Assembly: GCA_902795065.1 (NCBI GenBank)
Contig: CADBJR010000003.1
Coordinates: 47,110 to 111,109, forward strand
From: an uncultured Coriobacteriaceae bacterium
GTDB taxonomy: Bacteria > Actinomycetota > Coriobacteriia > Coriobacteriales > Atopobiaceae
Direction: 5' to 3'
DNA length: 64,000 nt
The notes below the pieces were generated by a model. It searched no databases. It worked only from the letters and a program-made list of their open reading frames with translations, and was not told where the DNA came from. Made by a program: the position numbers and the translations under genes. Shown piece by piece: positions 34,492-43,695 of this stretch (position 1 is its first letter; every line of letters begins with the position of its first letter).

Positions 34492-34971
34492 ATGCGGATT
34501 GTGCCGTTTACCTGCTGATATGTACCGTCTGCGGATTGCCCTCGAAGGGCTCCGCGGACCGCGCGCTCCTCCTCGCCCACCCTCGTCGGCTCGAACGTCG
34601 GCCATGCGCGCTAGGGGCCGCGCATGTACGGGCCTCGTCCGAGGTGGCGCGCAAGGATTCCCAACGCCAATCAATCAGCATGGAGTTCAACCGAACAGAG
34701 TTCGAAAGGTGTCAGATTATCCGATGAAGATACGATTCCATCTCGGTTCCAGCTGTACGGACGAGGCGAGTCGTCCCCGAGTCACACCTGGAGTGCGTGG
34801 TTGGTGAGTTGGAGCATGTTCGACCTAGCTGCAAATCGCAATACGAACGTGAACTCCATATCGAGCTGTATGTCACGATCGAGGGGAGTTCAATCATTCA
34901 GCGGGACTACCGACCGCGAGGCCTTCAGGCACTGGTGAGGCGAGTAGAAGATTGCCGGTCTTCGTCTGCGA
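34492..34971. other. Intergenic stretch without a supported gene
   Basis: Contains the second copy of the TTGTGCxGTTTACxTGC repeat at 34499-34518. GC falls sharply across the stretch. Short open frames look like noise. Confidence 0.4.
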
Positions 34972-35559
34972 CTAAAACCTGTGAGACTCCGTCCATTCTT
35001 CGAATAGCTCGGGATTCTGCAGTCTGGCCCTGTTGAGTACGTTAGGTTCTATAACCGATCCGAGTATTTCCGGGGCGAAGAGGGCAAGGAGTACTGCCAG
35101 AATGTCGGTGATTGGATTGCCAATCATATTCATCACGGGATCATGAGCCAGCAACAAGATGACTCCCACAAAGATATTCTCCACAATCCCACCGATACTG
35201 ACTATAGCTTCGGTCTTCTTGAAGTACTTCATATCCTCTACTCTATCCTCACCGAGGGCGGCAAGGTCCGAGTAGAGGGTTTTGTTGTCGATCGAGATAA
35301 TCGCGCAGTACATCATTGGCTGGAAGACAAGGCAGTTCGCAATCCCGATCAGCACCGTTGCGAAGAGGATGGTCTGGCCTACATCGATGACACGCGCGTC
35401 GTTTAGCGCGGGAATCGTCCACGAGCCTAGTCCCAAGACATATGTCATGAACAACGCAAGTGCGGACAATATCGCGCCAAATCGGAAAATGCGGTTCACC
35501 AGCCTTCCGATTCGAAATGCCAACCTTGTAGAGGTTCCGACTCTTGGATCCCTTGTCAT
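34972..35559 (-). CDS. Four-helix membrane protein
   Basis: The 195-residue protein MTRDPRVGTSTRLAFRIGRL has about four membrane segments (ILSALALFMTYVLGL, TILFATVLIGIANCLVF, IFVGVILLLAH, ILAVLLALFAPEIL). GAGGAGAG lies upstream of its ATG. It is lower in GC than neighbours. The family is not recognised. Confidence 0.7.
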   Translation of the reverse strand: MTRDPRVGTSTRLAFRIGRLVNRIFRFGAILSALALFMTYVLGLGSWTIPALNDARVIDVGQTILFATVLIGIANCLVFQPMMYCAIISIDNKTLYSDLAALGEDRVEDMKYFKKTEAIVSIGGIVENIFVGVILLLAHDPVMNMIGNPITDILAVLLALFAPEILGSVIEPNVLNRARLQNPELFEEWTESHRF

Positions 35560-35624
35560 TTCACTCTCCTCAGGACATAAGCTCCATCAGGCAGTTATGC
35601 AAGGAGGAGCGAATCGTTTTCATC

Positions 35625-36971
35625 CTAGACAATCTGTACTTGGGAGGGTGATGTAACCCTGATGTAGCAAACTCCTTCATAGATGTACGGCTCGCCCGTC
35701 ACGCATATTGTAGTCCCCGCGTACATGGTCTCTGGAGGCTCAGGAAAAGCATTCCTGTCCTCGCCCCATATGACCAGCGTAACACGCCTTTCATCCGGAT
35801 ATGCCACCCCAAGGTCAATGAACGCCGGCTGACCGTCGCTGGTGTTGGCATACTCAGTTTCCGCAACTGGACCGCAGACAGTCACTGTCTCCCCAACATG
35901 CTGCTGGGCCTCTTGCCAAGGAAGAGCTCCTGACGATAGCCCGTAAGACACGCCTCCCGCACGGGTTCCCGACCCAGTCCCGATTGCTGTGAAAAGGTAG
36001 TTCTCGTAATCGGAGTAGTCGACAGGGTCGAGAACCGGATCGTAGTTGAAGTCAATACTGTACGCTTTCCCGTTAACCACAAACTGGAGAAGAGTCGACC
36101 GCATGCTTTTGCCTTCATAGTGATATATGCAGAAGGTGATGCCGTTGTATTCTATGAAGCTGTCCTCGTTTCCGCCATAGTTATCCCCTGCAAGCTCTAT
36201 GATGTCCCGAGCTTCAGTCGGAGTCGAACGTAGCGTCATCCAAGGGCCTTCCATGTCACGGAAGGATCTTGCGGTGGCAGAATTCTCACCCTCCTGCCTG
36301 ATCCAGTTATAGTAGTAGGTCACATCGATTGGAACATCGATGGTAATCCCGTCGAATTCGATTGTCCCAACCTGCAACTGGCTGCTGAAATCAAGCTTCT
36401 CGAAGTAGAAAACTGCATCGGATTGAGGCATTTCGAAGCTTTCGCCGCACCATAAACGGGTGTGACGCTCGATAGCGTTCACGCCGTCATTCGGCAATGC
36501 CAGGAGGCCTTCGACCAGCACGAAGTCTATGATGTCGCTTCCGCCCAAGCTGACTTCGTCGATACGTACCCCATCGTCAATCACATCCCATTCTCCGCTG
36601 AGGATGAGGTAGATGGAGTCGCTGTAAGGAAGAGGGCTGCGCAGCTCGCAAAACATAACATCGCCAATTCCATTGTCCCCCAACCTGAGGACAAGATGGG
36701 GGAACAGCCCCCTCTCCTCTTGCGACAGTGTGTTGTACGAGAAGACGGTGCCGTTTCTCTTGTACCCACAGCAGACCCAATACCCCTCGTAGTATTCCCT
36801 TGGGAGAATGGCACTGCGCTCAGAGGTCTGGCTCTCACCGTCGTCCTGGCTTTGTGCGGGCGGTTTAATGCATCCGGAGCAGTACAGCCCTACGAAGACC
36901 AATAACATGCAGGAAGTGAGGATTCTTATGAGAACCTTCATTCTAGATTCAGCCCTCTCCTTCACATCCAT
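35625..36971 (-). CDS. Lipoprotein with C-terminal OB-fold-like domain
   Basis: The 448-residue protein has a signal (MKVLIRILTSCMLLVFVGLY within the first 35 residues) and lipobox-like CSGC. The C-terminal about 100 residues (HVGETVTVCGPVAETEYANT ... TICVTGEPYIYEGVCYIRV) resemble an OB-fold like those found next to secreted nucleases. The middle part is beta-rich. An ATG at 36971 is chosen for AGGGG spacing; 36941 is an alternative. Role unknown, possibly in surface interactions of the host of the element. Confidence 0.72.
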   Translation of the reverse strand: MDVKERAESRMKVLIRILTSCMLLVFVGLYCSGCIKPPAQSQDDGESQTSERSAILPREYYEGYWVCCGYKRNGTVFSYNTLSQEERGLFPHLVLRLGDNGIGDVMFCELRSPLPYSDSIYLILSGEWDVIDDGVRIDEVSLGGSDIIDFVLVEGLLALPNDGVNAIERHTRLWCGESFEMPQSDAVFYFEKLDFSSQLQVGTIEFDGITIDVPIDVTYYYNWIRQEGENSATARSFRDMEGPWMTLRSTPTEARDIIELAGDNYGGNEDSFIEYNGITFCIYHYEGKSMRSTLLQFVVNGKAYSIDFNYDPVLDPVDYSDYENYLFTAIGTGSGTRAGGVSYGLSSGALPWQEAQQHVGETVTVCGPVAETEYANTSDGQPAFIDLGVAYPDERRVTLVIWGEDRNAFPEPPETMYAGTTICVTGEPYIYEGVCYIRVTSPSQVQIV

Positions 36972-37353
36972 TAAGTTGCCCCTCTCGCACGCTTTCAAAT
37001 TGAGCTAATAGTAGCAAGCCAATCGATAAGCTTCAGATGCTATGAAGCTTAATCTCTGCTATCGGAGATGGATTACGGCAGAGAAGATTCCTTGGAGCTC
37101 TCGGTTTCGAGTAATCGCAATCAAAATGCCGTATGAGTCATCATTCCTAATGCCATGCCCTCAATACGAGCTCAGCATTATTGACGTCCGATTTCGTTCA
37201 TTTACCGTCTTTCATCGCCGGCTCTCGCATTGAAAAAACAAGCGCTGCTCATGAGCGGACTTTTCCTTAAGGGCGCGTGCCGATACATCCAGGTTTCCGT
37301 CCTCCCCATCTGGTACCTTGTGGTTCGCACGGGGTTGTTCGAGGGGAGGCGCC
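36972..37353. other. AT-richer intergenic stretch, no gene seen
   Basis: No coding frame with a plausible start. CTTCAGATGCTATGAAG near 37030 is a weak inverted repeat. Probably holds divergent promoters for the lipoprotein and the 37354 gene. Confidence 0.35.
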
Positions 37354-37734
37354 ATGAAGCTCAGGGAGATCCGAAGCTTCGAGGAAGTCATGCGCTACAT
37401 CGATCAGATGGAGTGCTTCCATGACTACCGCACGGGTGGGTTCATCTACAACGGGGACGGAGCATCCATCTATCTCGAGGAGGACTGGCCCTTGGAGATG
37501 ATCAAGGACTACGAGGGCGCGGTCTGGAGGATCGACCTCATCGGGCTCTCCGATCTCAGGTTCGCGCTCGACACCGCCTGCGGTTTCTGGGTGCAGGAGA
37601 TCGTCCGCGGAGAGAAGCCAGGCGAAGTATTGATTGACCTCGAGAACGGCTCCATCCGCGCCATCGCGGAGGATCTGAGGATTATCCTCATCAAGCCGGG
37701 GAACCGCGAGGAGCCGGTCTACTTCCCCGCATAG
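37354..37734 (+). CDS. Hypothetical protein
   Basis: A 126-residue product MKLREIRSFEEVMRYIDQME with alternating strands and helices (GGFIYNGDGASIYLEEDWPL). GGGGAGGCG precedes the ATG. The protein is acidic and soluble. Family unknown. Confidence 0.65.
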   Translation: MKLREIRSFEEVMRYIDQMECFHDYRTGGFIYNGDGASIYLEEDWPLEMIKDYEGAVWRIDLIGLSDLRFALDTACGFWVQEIVRGEKPGEVLIDLENGSIRAIAEDLRIILIKPGNREEPVYFPA

Positions 37735-37770
37735 CCGAGGCAGGCATCCCTCGGCATCGCACGGTCCGGT

Positions 37771-38253
37771 TCATCCTCGGCGCGGTCCGATGTTCAGGGA
37801 AAGGGTACCGCCGTAGTTGACCACGACCGGCGCGATGCCCCGCCTGCCGCACTTCGGGCATCCGGTAGCGAGGATATGGTTGAGATGGGAGCAGATGTCT
37901 CCCGTTCCCAGCAATCGCGCCGCTTCCCAGCCGGGGAGATCCTTCCCGCAGCCCGGGCAGGGACCGGGCCTGATGCGGTACCTCACCCATCCTCTTCCCC
38001 TGCTCCTGACAGAGATACGCATACCTTGGACGATGCCGCCGCATGAGGGACACCGGTAGGCGACGTCCTCGTCCTCTATCTCGCATCCTGCAGGGATACC
38101 GCTCTCGAATACGGATTTGAGGTTCGGTCCAAGCTCCCCCGAACGGGCCGCCTCCGCATAGCCTGCGATGTCGAGTCCCCTCGACCTCCGTCCGATGGAG
38201 ATCAGCTCGCCCGCCTTGCATCCTGTGCAACGCCACCAGAGAAGGGTGCCCAT
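37771..38253 (-). CDS. Zinc-ribbon protein
   Basis: The 160-residue protein has four CxxC knuckles (CTGC, CPSC, CPGC, CPKC), enough for two zinc ribbons, and a basic middle region (RISVRSRGRGWVRYRIRPGP) that could bind nucleic acid. AAGGAGAGG precedes the ATG at 38253. It may be the last gene of the minus-strand operon that begins at 42356, although a 70-nt gap separates it. Confidence 0.7.
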   Translation of the reverse strand: MGTLLWWRCTGCKAGELISIGRRSRGLDIAGYAEAARSGELGPNLKSVFESGIPAGCEIEDEDVAYRCPSCGGIVQGMRISVRSRGRGWVRYRIRPGPCPGCGKDLPGWEAARLLGTGDICSHLNHILATGCPKCGRRGIAPVVVNYGGTLSLNIGPRRG

Positions 38254-38322
38254 GGACAATCCTCTCCTTGAGAGGATTATCCGATGCATGATGGACATTA
38301 AATATGCAATGAAGCTTCGAGC

Positions 38323-38811
38323 CTATCGGTCATCTAGCTGCGCATATTCGATTATTCCATATTGGAATATTGCATCTTCGTACCCGAGCTCATCGACGAG
38401 GTCGGGCTCGTCGTAGAGCACTGAGTCGAGCTCCGACTCGAGCTCGTCGAAGCACTCGTCGATGGCAACGGTCCTGCGCTCGATAGATGAGCGGCCCGCC
38501 TTCACCATCGTGAGGGACGTGCCGTCGTCCTCTGCCATGAGCTTCAAGAAGGAGCCCTCGCAGGCGAACTCCTCGACGAAGGCGTCGAGGACCTCAAGGG
38601 TTCCGTGGGCGACCTGCCCCCAGAAGGGCCCCTCGTCGGCTGCCTCACCGAAGGAGAGGCGCATGAGGCCGTCTCTGACCTCGCCGTGGGAATCCGCGTA
38701 CTCGTCGAGCACGTCGTAGCCCATCTCGTCCTCGAGCCACTCCCGCGCCTCGTCGTAGCGGTCCGCACGGATGATGATGTCGTATCCGAAGCACCCGACC
38801 CTCATCGCCAT
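38323..38811 (-). CDS. Hypothetical acidic protein
   Basis: A 162-residue protein MAMRVGCFGYDIIIRADRYD with very acidic C-terminus (DECFDELESELDSVLYDEPD). It is 2 nt downstream of the 38814 gene and clearly part of the minus-strand operon. An acidic product next to ArdA could be another DNA mimic; that is speculation. Confidence 0.65.
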   Translation of the reverse strand: MAMRVGCFGYDIIIRADRYDEAREWLEDEMGYDVLDEYADSHGEVRDGLMRLSFGEAADEGPFWGQVAHGTLEVLDAFVEEFACEGSFLKLMAEDDGTSLTMVKAGRSSIERRTVAIDECFDELESELDSVLYDEPDLVDELGYEDAIFQYGIIEYAQLDDR

Positions 38812-38813
38812 CC

Positions 38814-40031
38814 TCAGCGCTCCTCATCGGATATTCCGATTTGGAACATCCCCACGTCGGGGGCGAGGTCCTGATCGAACTCGGGGGCGATGGGATCCGC
38901 CGAATGGCGCCAGGAATCGTCCTGCTCCCGGAGGCGGTTGATGAAGCCGGCGGCGTCCATGCAGGAGATGTCCGCGATGCGGCTGTCGAGGGCCTCCTCG
39001 ACGAGCCTCCCCGCCTCATCGGCCTCGTACTCCTCGGAGAGCACCTCGGCGAGGGCGTCGGCGAGCGCCTCCTGCTCGGAGGCGTCGAGCGTCGCCCGCA
39101 CGTAGTCGGTCGCCATGAAGCCGCAGGTTACGGTCGTCTGCCCGAGCGGGAAGCCCGCGACGGGGCCGAGCCCGTGTATGAGAAGCGAGAAGCCGTCGAG
39201 CGTGGCCTTATCGATCGCATCGTCGTCGAGCTCCGCCTTGAGCCCCTCGAGGACGAAGGCACGCCCCGAGGGCGTCTGGAGCTGGAGCTCGATCTCGTGG
39301 ACCGCCTCGTCCCATGCCGTCTCGGGCGTCTGCCAGGTCTCCGCGGCATCTGCGACCTCGTAGGGGTCGAGGAGGATCTCGGCTGCGCATCCGGCGATGA
39401 TGTAGGGCGTCATGATGTCCCTCAGCTCCCTCGTGTCTGGGGTTCTAAATGATGCCATGCACTTCGCTTCAAGCTCTTCCCGCGATATCCCGAGGTCCTC
39501 GCAGAGAATCGGAAGGGAGAGGTCGCAGTCGGAGGCGCGCTCGGACACCACCTCGAGCGCTCCAAGGCGGAGGACCCCGAGCATCTCGTCATCCAGGCAC
39601 TTCAGGATGGCGTCGGCGAGGCATGAGGTCTCCGTCCAGATGGGGTCGTCGAGCGGGCGGATCGTGCCGTCGCGTGCGAAGGAGAATACATTGCAAAGGT
39701 ATGTATGCATATCATCCGACGAGGGGAGGGCGGAGATCAGCTTTCCGTTGATGGCGACGGTGCCCTCATGTCCCGGCTCGAAGAGCCCGCGCGTGAGGAA
39801 CCAGCGGTGCCCGACCTCGTCGGCGAACTCCTCGTGCATGTGGAGCTCGATGTCCCAGCGCAAGGCCGACGCGACATCCGGATCCGCTCCTCCCATCTCC
39901 TCCCTGGAGAGGGCGATGAGGGTGCGGCGGCAGCCTGTCGCGGTGGCGAGCTCGCGCTCGATCTCTGCGGACGTTCGGCCTCCCGGCACCAATCCCGCGA
40001 CTGCGGAGGGGAGCTCGTCGGGGTAGGCCAT
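38814..40031 (-). CDS. Hypothetical protein of the ArdA operon
   Basis: The 405-residue acidic protein starts MAYPDELPSAVAGLVPGGRT with GGAGGAG upstream. It contains a probable N-terminal helical domain and LHMHEEFADEVGHRWFLTRG. No known motif was recognised. It starts 1 nt after the stop of the 40033 gene. Confidence 0.65.
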   Translation of the reverse strand: MAYPDELPSAVAGLVPGGRTSAEIERELATATGCRRTLIALSREEMGGADPDVASALRWDIELHMHEEFADEVGHRWFLTRGLFEPGHEGTVAINGKLISALPSSDDMHTYLCNVFSFARDGTIRPLDDPIWTETSCLADAILKCLDDEMLGVLRLGALEVVSERASDCDLSLPILCEDLGISREELEAKCMASFRTPDTRELRDIMTPYIIAGCAAEILLDPYEVADAAETWQTPETAWDEAVHEIELQLQTPSGRAFVLEGLKAELDDDAIDKATLDGFSLLIHGLGPVAGFPLGQTTVTCGFMATDYVRATLDASEQEALADALAEVLSEEYEADEAGRLVEEALDSRIADISCMDAAGFINRLREQDDSWRHSADPIAPEFDQDLAPDVGMFQIGISDEER

Positions 40032-40032
40032 C

Positions 40033-40386
40033 TCAGCGCTCCTCCAGGTCGTATGCATACGCTTCTTCGAGGCCGTCCTCGACCTCCCAGTCCCAGTCGG
40101 AGACGCACCCTATCGCGTAGTACTCGCCGACATCGGCGAGGTCGCGGAGAGGCGTGTAGCGCTCGATGACGGCGCCGTTCGTGTCAAACTGCTCGAAGAC
40201 GCGCTCCTTCGGGTGGAACTGCGTGAACTCCTCGGGGAAGAACTCGGGATGGGCGCGGAAGTGGTCTGCGATTTCTGCCGCCGTATCCCTGTCGAAGGCG
40301 GGCATGCCGCGCCAGGTGATGGCGGAAAACTCCCGCCCGTCCTCGGGGAAGCGCGCGGTGATGCGCCTGGGCTCCGATCCTGCCAT
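40033..40386 (-). CDS. Small hypothetical protein of the ArdA operon
   Basis: The 117-residue protein MAGSEPRRITARFPEDGREF ends in a very acidic tail (DWDWEVEDGLEEAYAYDLEE). It is packed 4 nt after the 40391 gene. Function unknown. Confidence 0.65.
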   Translation of the reverse strand: MAGSEPRRITARFPEDGREFSAITWRGMPAFDRDTAAEIADHFRAHPEFFPEEFTQFHPKERVFEQFDTNGAVIERYTPLRDLADVGEYYAIGCVSDWDWEVEDGLEEAYAYDLEER

Positions 40387-40390
40387 GGGC

Positions 40391-40900
40391 TCAGACCTCG
40401 AGCGGGTCGCGCTCGGAGGCGCCCTCGCCGAACGCCCCGCCGATCCCGCCGTCGGCATCCATGCGCTCCATGGCGTCGAGCTCGTCGAGCATGTCGACGC
40501 TCTCCTGCTCGATGGTGGGCTTTTCCTTTGCTGGTGCGGGATGCGCCTCGCGCCAGGCCCTGCGCTCGGCATCGACCGCGACCTTGAGCGCCTCGGCGGC
40601 GACCTTGAGGCTCTCGTACCCGGTGACGTTGCCCTCCTCGTCCCGCTCGGGGATCGAGAGTGCCACCGCCTGCTCGGGCAGGAAGGAGAAGGCGACATCG
40701 TTCTCGTTGTAGCGCGATTGGTAGGCGTAGCGGGCGAGGAAGGAGGCGCCGCCGATGTCGCGGCCGCCGAGCACGGTGCCCGACGGGATCGACACGCGGA
40801 TCAGGGGCCTGACCACGCCCTCCTTGTCCGTGAAGGTGGCGGTCGATGCCGCCGTGAATGCCCTGTGGAAGGTCAGGTAGGTCTTTCCTTCGTTCGCCAT
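40391..40900 (-). CDS. Hypothetical protein, paralogue of the 40925 product
   Basis: The 169-residue product shares a domain with its upstream neighbour: an aromatic start (YLTFHRAFTA), a P-x-G turn, GGASFLARY, then FSFLPEQAVALSIPERDEEG. This may be a small beta-barrel fold. The C-terminal 60 residues differ. Probably a duplicated element-maintenance protein. Confidence 0.65.
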   Translation of the reverse strand: MANEGKTYLTFHRAFTAASTATFTDKEGVVRPLIRVSIPSGTVLGGRDIGGASFLARYAYQSRYNENDVAFSFLPEQAVALSIPERDEEGNVTGYESLKVAAEALKVAVDAERRAWREAHPAPAKEKPTIEQESVDMLDELDAMERMDADGGIGGAFGEGASERDPLEV

Positions 40901-40924
40901 GGTCTTGTCCTCTCTCTTCGGTTG

Positions 40925-41608
40925 CTAGCGCTCTGGCGCGCATCCGTCCGCGCGCATATCGTCCATTTGGTATTCCGTGAGGTCGTACGGGTCGTCCATC
41001 TCCCTCAGGCGGTCGGGGAAGTCCTGTTCTTGGTCCCCGGCTTCCCCGCCCTCTTGGCGGACGATGTCCTCCCAGCTGTCCGCGAGCGAGACGAGCACGG
41101 CGTAGAGGTCCCTCATCGAGCAGAGCCTTCCCCGGTCCCTGTAGCGGTCGATGGCATCTGTGATGGCGGAGACCGCCTCGTCCGCGTCGCTGTACCTGGT
41201 GGGCTCGAGCCTCATCGGCGCCCTCTCCTGCGATGCATCCCTCGCTTTCGCGTAGCGGCGTGCATGGAAGGATGCCCTCTGGTCTGCGAGGGCCGCCTCC
41301 AGGTCGTTGGGGGTGATGCCGACGGTGGCGAAGGCCGCGACCTCGCCGCCGGCGTTCCTCACGGGGACGGAGAGGTTGACGAGGGTGCCCGGCTTGAAGC
41401 CGAAGACGAGGAAGTCGGGATTTTCCCTGTCGGGGTGGCAGTAGCGCGCCGTGAAGGTGGCCCCTCCCACGGGCGTGCCGTTGACGATGAGCCCCTTGGG
41501 CATGTGGGCGACGAGGTAGTGCCTGGTTTCCCCCTCCGCGTCCTCGAAGGTCTTGTCGGAGACGGTGACGAACGCCTTGTGGAGGCGCACCTGCTTCCTA
41601 GCGCTCAT
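40925..41608 (-). CDS. Hypothetical protein, paralogue of the 40391 product
   Basis: The 227-residue protein has the same N-terminal domain (VRLHKAFVTVSDKTFED, GGATFTARY, FGFKPGTLVNLSVPVRN) as the 40391 gene, plus a longer C-terminal extension. Its ATG lies inside the last 11 nt of the ardA-like gene with GGAGGAG upstream. Confidence 0.65.
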   Translation of the reverse strand: MSARKQVRLHKAFVTVSDKTFEDAEGETRHYLVAHMPKGLIVNGTPVGGATFTARYCHPDRENPDFLVFGFKPGTLVNLSVPVRNAGGEVAAFATVGITPNDLEAALADQRASFHARRYAKARDASQERAPMRLEPTRYSDADEAVSAITDAIDRYRDRGRLCSMRDLYAVLVSLADSWEDIVRQEGGEAGDQEQDFPDRLREMDDPYDLTEYQMDDMRADGCAPER

Positions 41609-42356
41609 AGCCGTCTCCTCCGCCCAGGTAGCGGTATTCGAATTCCGGAAAAACGCTTTCGGGCTGGAGTTCCTCCCATACCGGGGGACCGGGAAGGGGT
41701 TCCGGGGCATCGGTGTCCTCGCAGAGAGCCCGGATGTCATTCCAGCTGAAGCGGTCCTCGGCAGGCATGTCGAGGCCGAGGTCGACGTATCCGTCGTCTC
41801 CGAGGAGGCAGTCCGCTCCGATCCTCTCCCCGTAGGCGGAGAAGTCGAAGAAGCCCACCGCATCGAGGTCGTCGAGCGCACCGTAGAGGCCGGAGCCGAT
41901 GGCCCAGCTGACGCCCATCTTCTCCTCGGGCGTGGTCGCTTGGAATGAATCGTTGTCGAGCCCGTAGGCATAGAAGGGGATGTCGTCCGCCTGCAGGATC
42001 CAGTTGGCGAGCCCGAGCACGCTTTCCGGGCAGTCGCAGCCGGCGTCGAGCGCCATCTGGACGATCCCGCACTCGCGGGGATGGCCCTCCATCACCTGCG
42101 CGAGGAGGTTCAGGGACTCTATCGAGGTGTACTCGGAGAAGGGTCCGCTCCCGCCGTAGGCGATGCCGAAGGGAGTGCCGTCGTAGTCGGAGACGTAGAA
42201 CTCCTCGCCGGCTCCGATCTCTCGGTTCTCCTCCTCCATCTTCTGAAGGAGGCGGGCGAGATCGCCGGAATTCATCGGCAGGTCGACCCAGCGGTCGATC
42301 AGGCACCCGTTGTTGTAGGCACCATAGTTGCCGATGCAGATGGCGATCCCGCCCAT
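41598..42356 (-). CDS. ardA: ArdA-like antirestriction protein with C-terminal extension
   Basis: The 252-residue protein matches ArdA in its N-terminus: IGNYGAYNNGCLIDRWVDLP, then GEEFYVSDYDGTPFGI. It is strongly acidic overall, as expected of a DNA mimic that blocks type I restriction enzymes. It is longer than the roughly 165-residue classical ArdA; the extra C-terminal part (DLGLDMPAEDRFSWNDIRAL) is unassigned. GGGAGGT precedes the ATG. It heads an operon of at least six genes and should protect the element when it enters a new host. Confidence 0.8.
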   Translation of the reverse strand: MGGIAICIGNYGAYNNGCLIDRWVDLPMNSGDLARLLQKMEEENREIGAGEEFYVSDYDGTPFGIAYGGSGPFSEYTSIESLNLLAQVMEGHPRECGIVQMALDAGCDCPESVLGLANWILQADDIPFYAYGLDNDSFQATTPEEKMGVSWAIGSGLYGALDDLDAVGFFDFSAYGERIGADCLLGDDGYVDLGLDMPAEDRFSWNDIRALCEDTDAPEPLPGPPVWEELQPESVFPEFEYRYLGGGDGYER

Positions 42357-42772
42357 GGCGGACCTCCCTCGTACGGATGGCGGGGTGGAGTGGTGGAAGG
42401 CCCCGCCAAGCTCAATTGTCCCAACTGGATTAAGCAATCAGCAGGTGGACGGCCTATATGGGCAAAGGTTGCCATGAGGCGGCGCATGCAAGCGGGAAAC
42501 GGGAGGGGCTGCTCAGATTCCGGATCGGGAAGATGATTCGAATGGAATGAGGGAATTGTGGACAGGCTGTGTTATTTGTCCCAAACCTTGGACCCTAGGG
42601 TCGAAAATGCCTTCACCCAGAGGGGCTCAAAATGACCCATATGTACCGAGATGACGCCAGAAGCGTCGAAATGCCATGTGTGCCACCGCTTTTTCGCGAT
42701 GAGCCGACAGTGGAACCGGAAGCTAAGACCCGCTAGCATGTGCCGCAAGTGCATGAGAGGGAGGGCGGGGAG
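42357..42772. other. Intergenic stretch with a 12-bp perfect palindrome
   Basis: GACCCTAGGGTC (42591-42602) is a perfect palindrome within TTGGACCCTAGGGTCGAA. A minus-strand frame here encodes ...FSTLGSKVWDK, which may be a dispersed-repeat relic. No gene is firmly supported. Confidence 0.4.
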
Positions 42773-43039
42773 ATGAACCACTACATCAAGGTGATAAGGC
42801 CTCGGGAAGACGGTACGAAGGAGCAAATCGACTACACCATCCAGTCTGCCGACCCCATAGAGGACGACGATGTCGTGAGGGCGATGGTCTTCGTCGACGA
42901 GTGCGGGCTTCACTTCGTAAACAACGATGGGGTGGACAGGGTGATCGACTCGCTCGTCGGAGCAGATGTCGCCTACTGCGACAAGGCCATCGTCTTCGAT
43001 GTCCGCGAGAGCATCAAAATGTCGAGGAGAACAGTCTAA
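42773..43039 (+). CDS. Small hypothetical protein
   Basis: An 88-residue product MNHYIKVIRPREDGTKEQID with beta-rich start and acidic middle (SADPIEDDDVVRAMVFVDE). GGGAGGGCGGGGAG lies upstream. Function unknown. Confidence 0.55.
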   Translation: MNHYIKVIRPREDGTKEQIDYTIQSADPIEDDDVVRAMVFVDECGLHFVNNDGVDRVIDSLVGADVAYCDKAIVFDVRESIKMSRRTV

Positions 43040-43263
43040 TATCGTTTCTGCATTTCCGCTGGTAGACGGCTTGTTCTAAGCCCTTCTAAGGCCTTGGAAT
43101 CACGAAGATGACCAAATACAAATACCCATGGTTTTGGGGAAAACCGCTCGAATCGTGTCAATCGAACTGGCCCTCCTGACCCATCGAGCGAGTCCTATAC
43201 TGCTTTGCACGGCCTTCTCGATGGCCGAAGCATGTTGAATCATCCTTCATCCAGGAGGAGTGC

Positions 43264-43494
43264 ATGGGGAAGCTCCAGATACAGTTCGATTCGGATGGCT
43301 ACCATCTCTACAAGGTCGCCTGGGACAGGTATCTGGTGGAGCACGATGGCGACGACCCGATGCTGCTCGGCCCTGCAGATGCGAAGAAATGGGCTGAGGA
43401 GCATTGGCACGACCGAGTCGTCCTCATCGACGGACTCGATGAGGACGAAGATGGTTGGAGCGAAGTCGGAGACATCACTCCATTATCGAAGTGA
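43264..43494 (+). CDS. Small hypothetical protein
   Basis: A 76-residue acidic product MGKLQIQFDSDGYHLYKVAW with a good CAGGAGGAG ribosome-binding site. It may be a partner of the restriction block that follows, but nothing in the sequence shows this. Confidence 0.6.
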   Translation: MGKLQIQFDSDGYHLYKVAWDRYLVEHDGDDPMLLGPADAKKWAEEHWHDRVVLIDGLDEDEDGWSEVGDITPLSK

Positions 43495-43695
43495 TAGAGG
43501 GACTCTAAAGGAATGCGACTGTACCTTGATGAAACTCTTTCGATACTCATTATCTGGCGAGCAAGAAGTGTAAACATCTTTGTCTTGTCGCTTTTGTTTT
43601 GCTTCAACCGTTTGGCCTCCTAGTGCCTTTCCGCTGCACACAGCGGTAAACTTGCCTATGTAATGTATTGCAAACCGCAAGCAAGGGCGACGAAC

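Noticed and set aside
40166..41749. 527-residue + strand frame over the paralogous pair
   Set aside because: Shadow of the minus-strand operon, whose genes have ribosome-binding sites and tight spacing.
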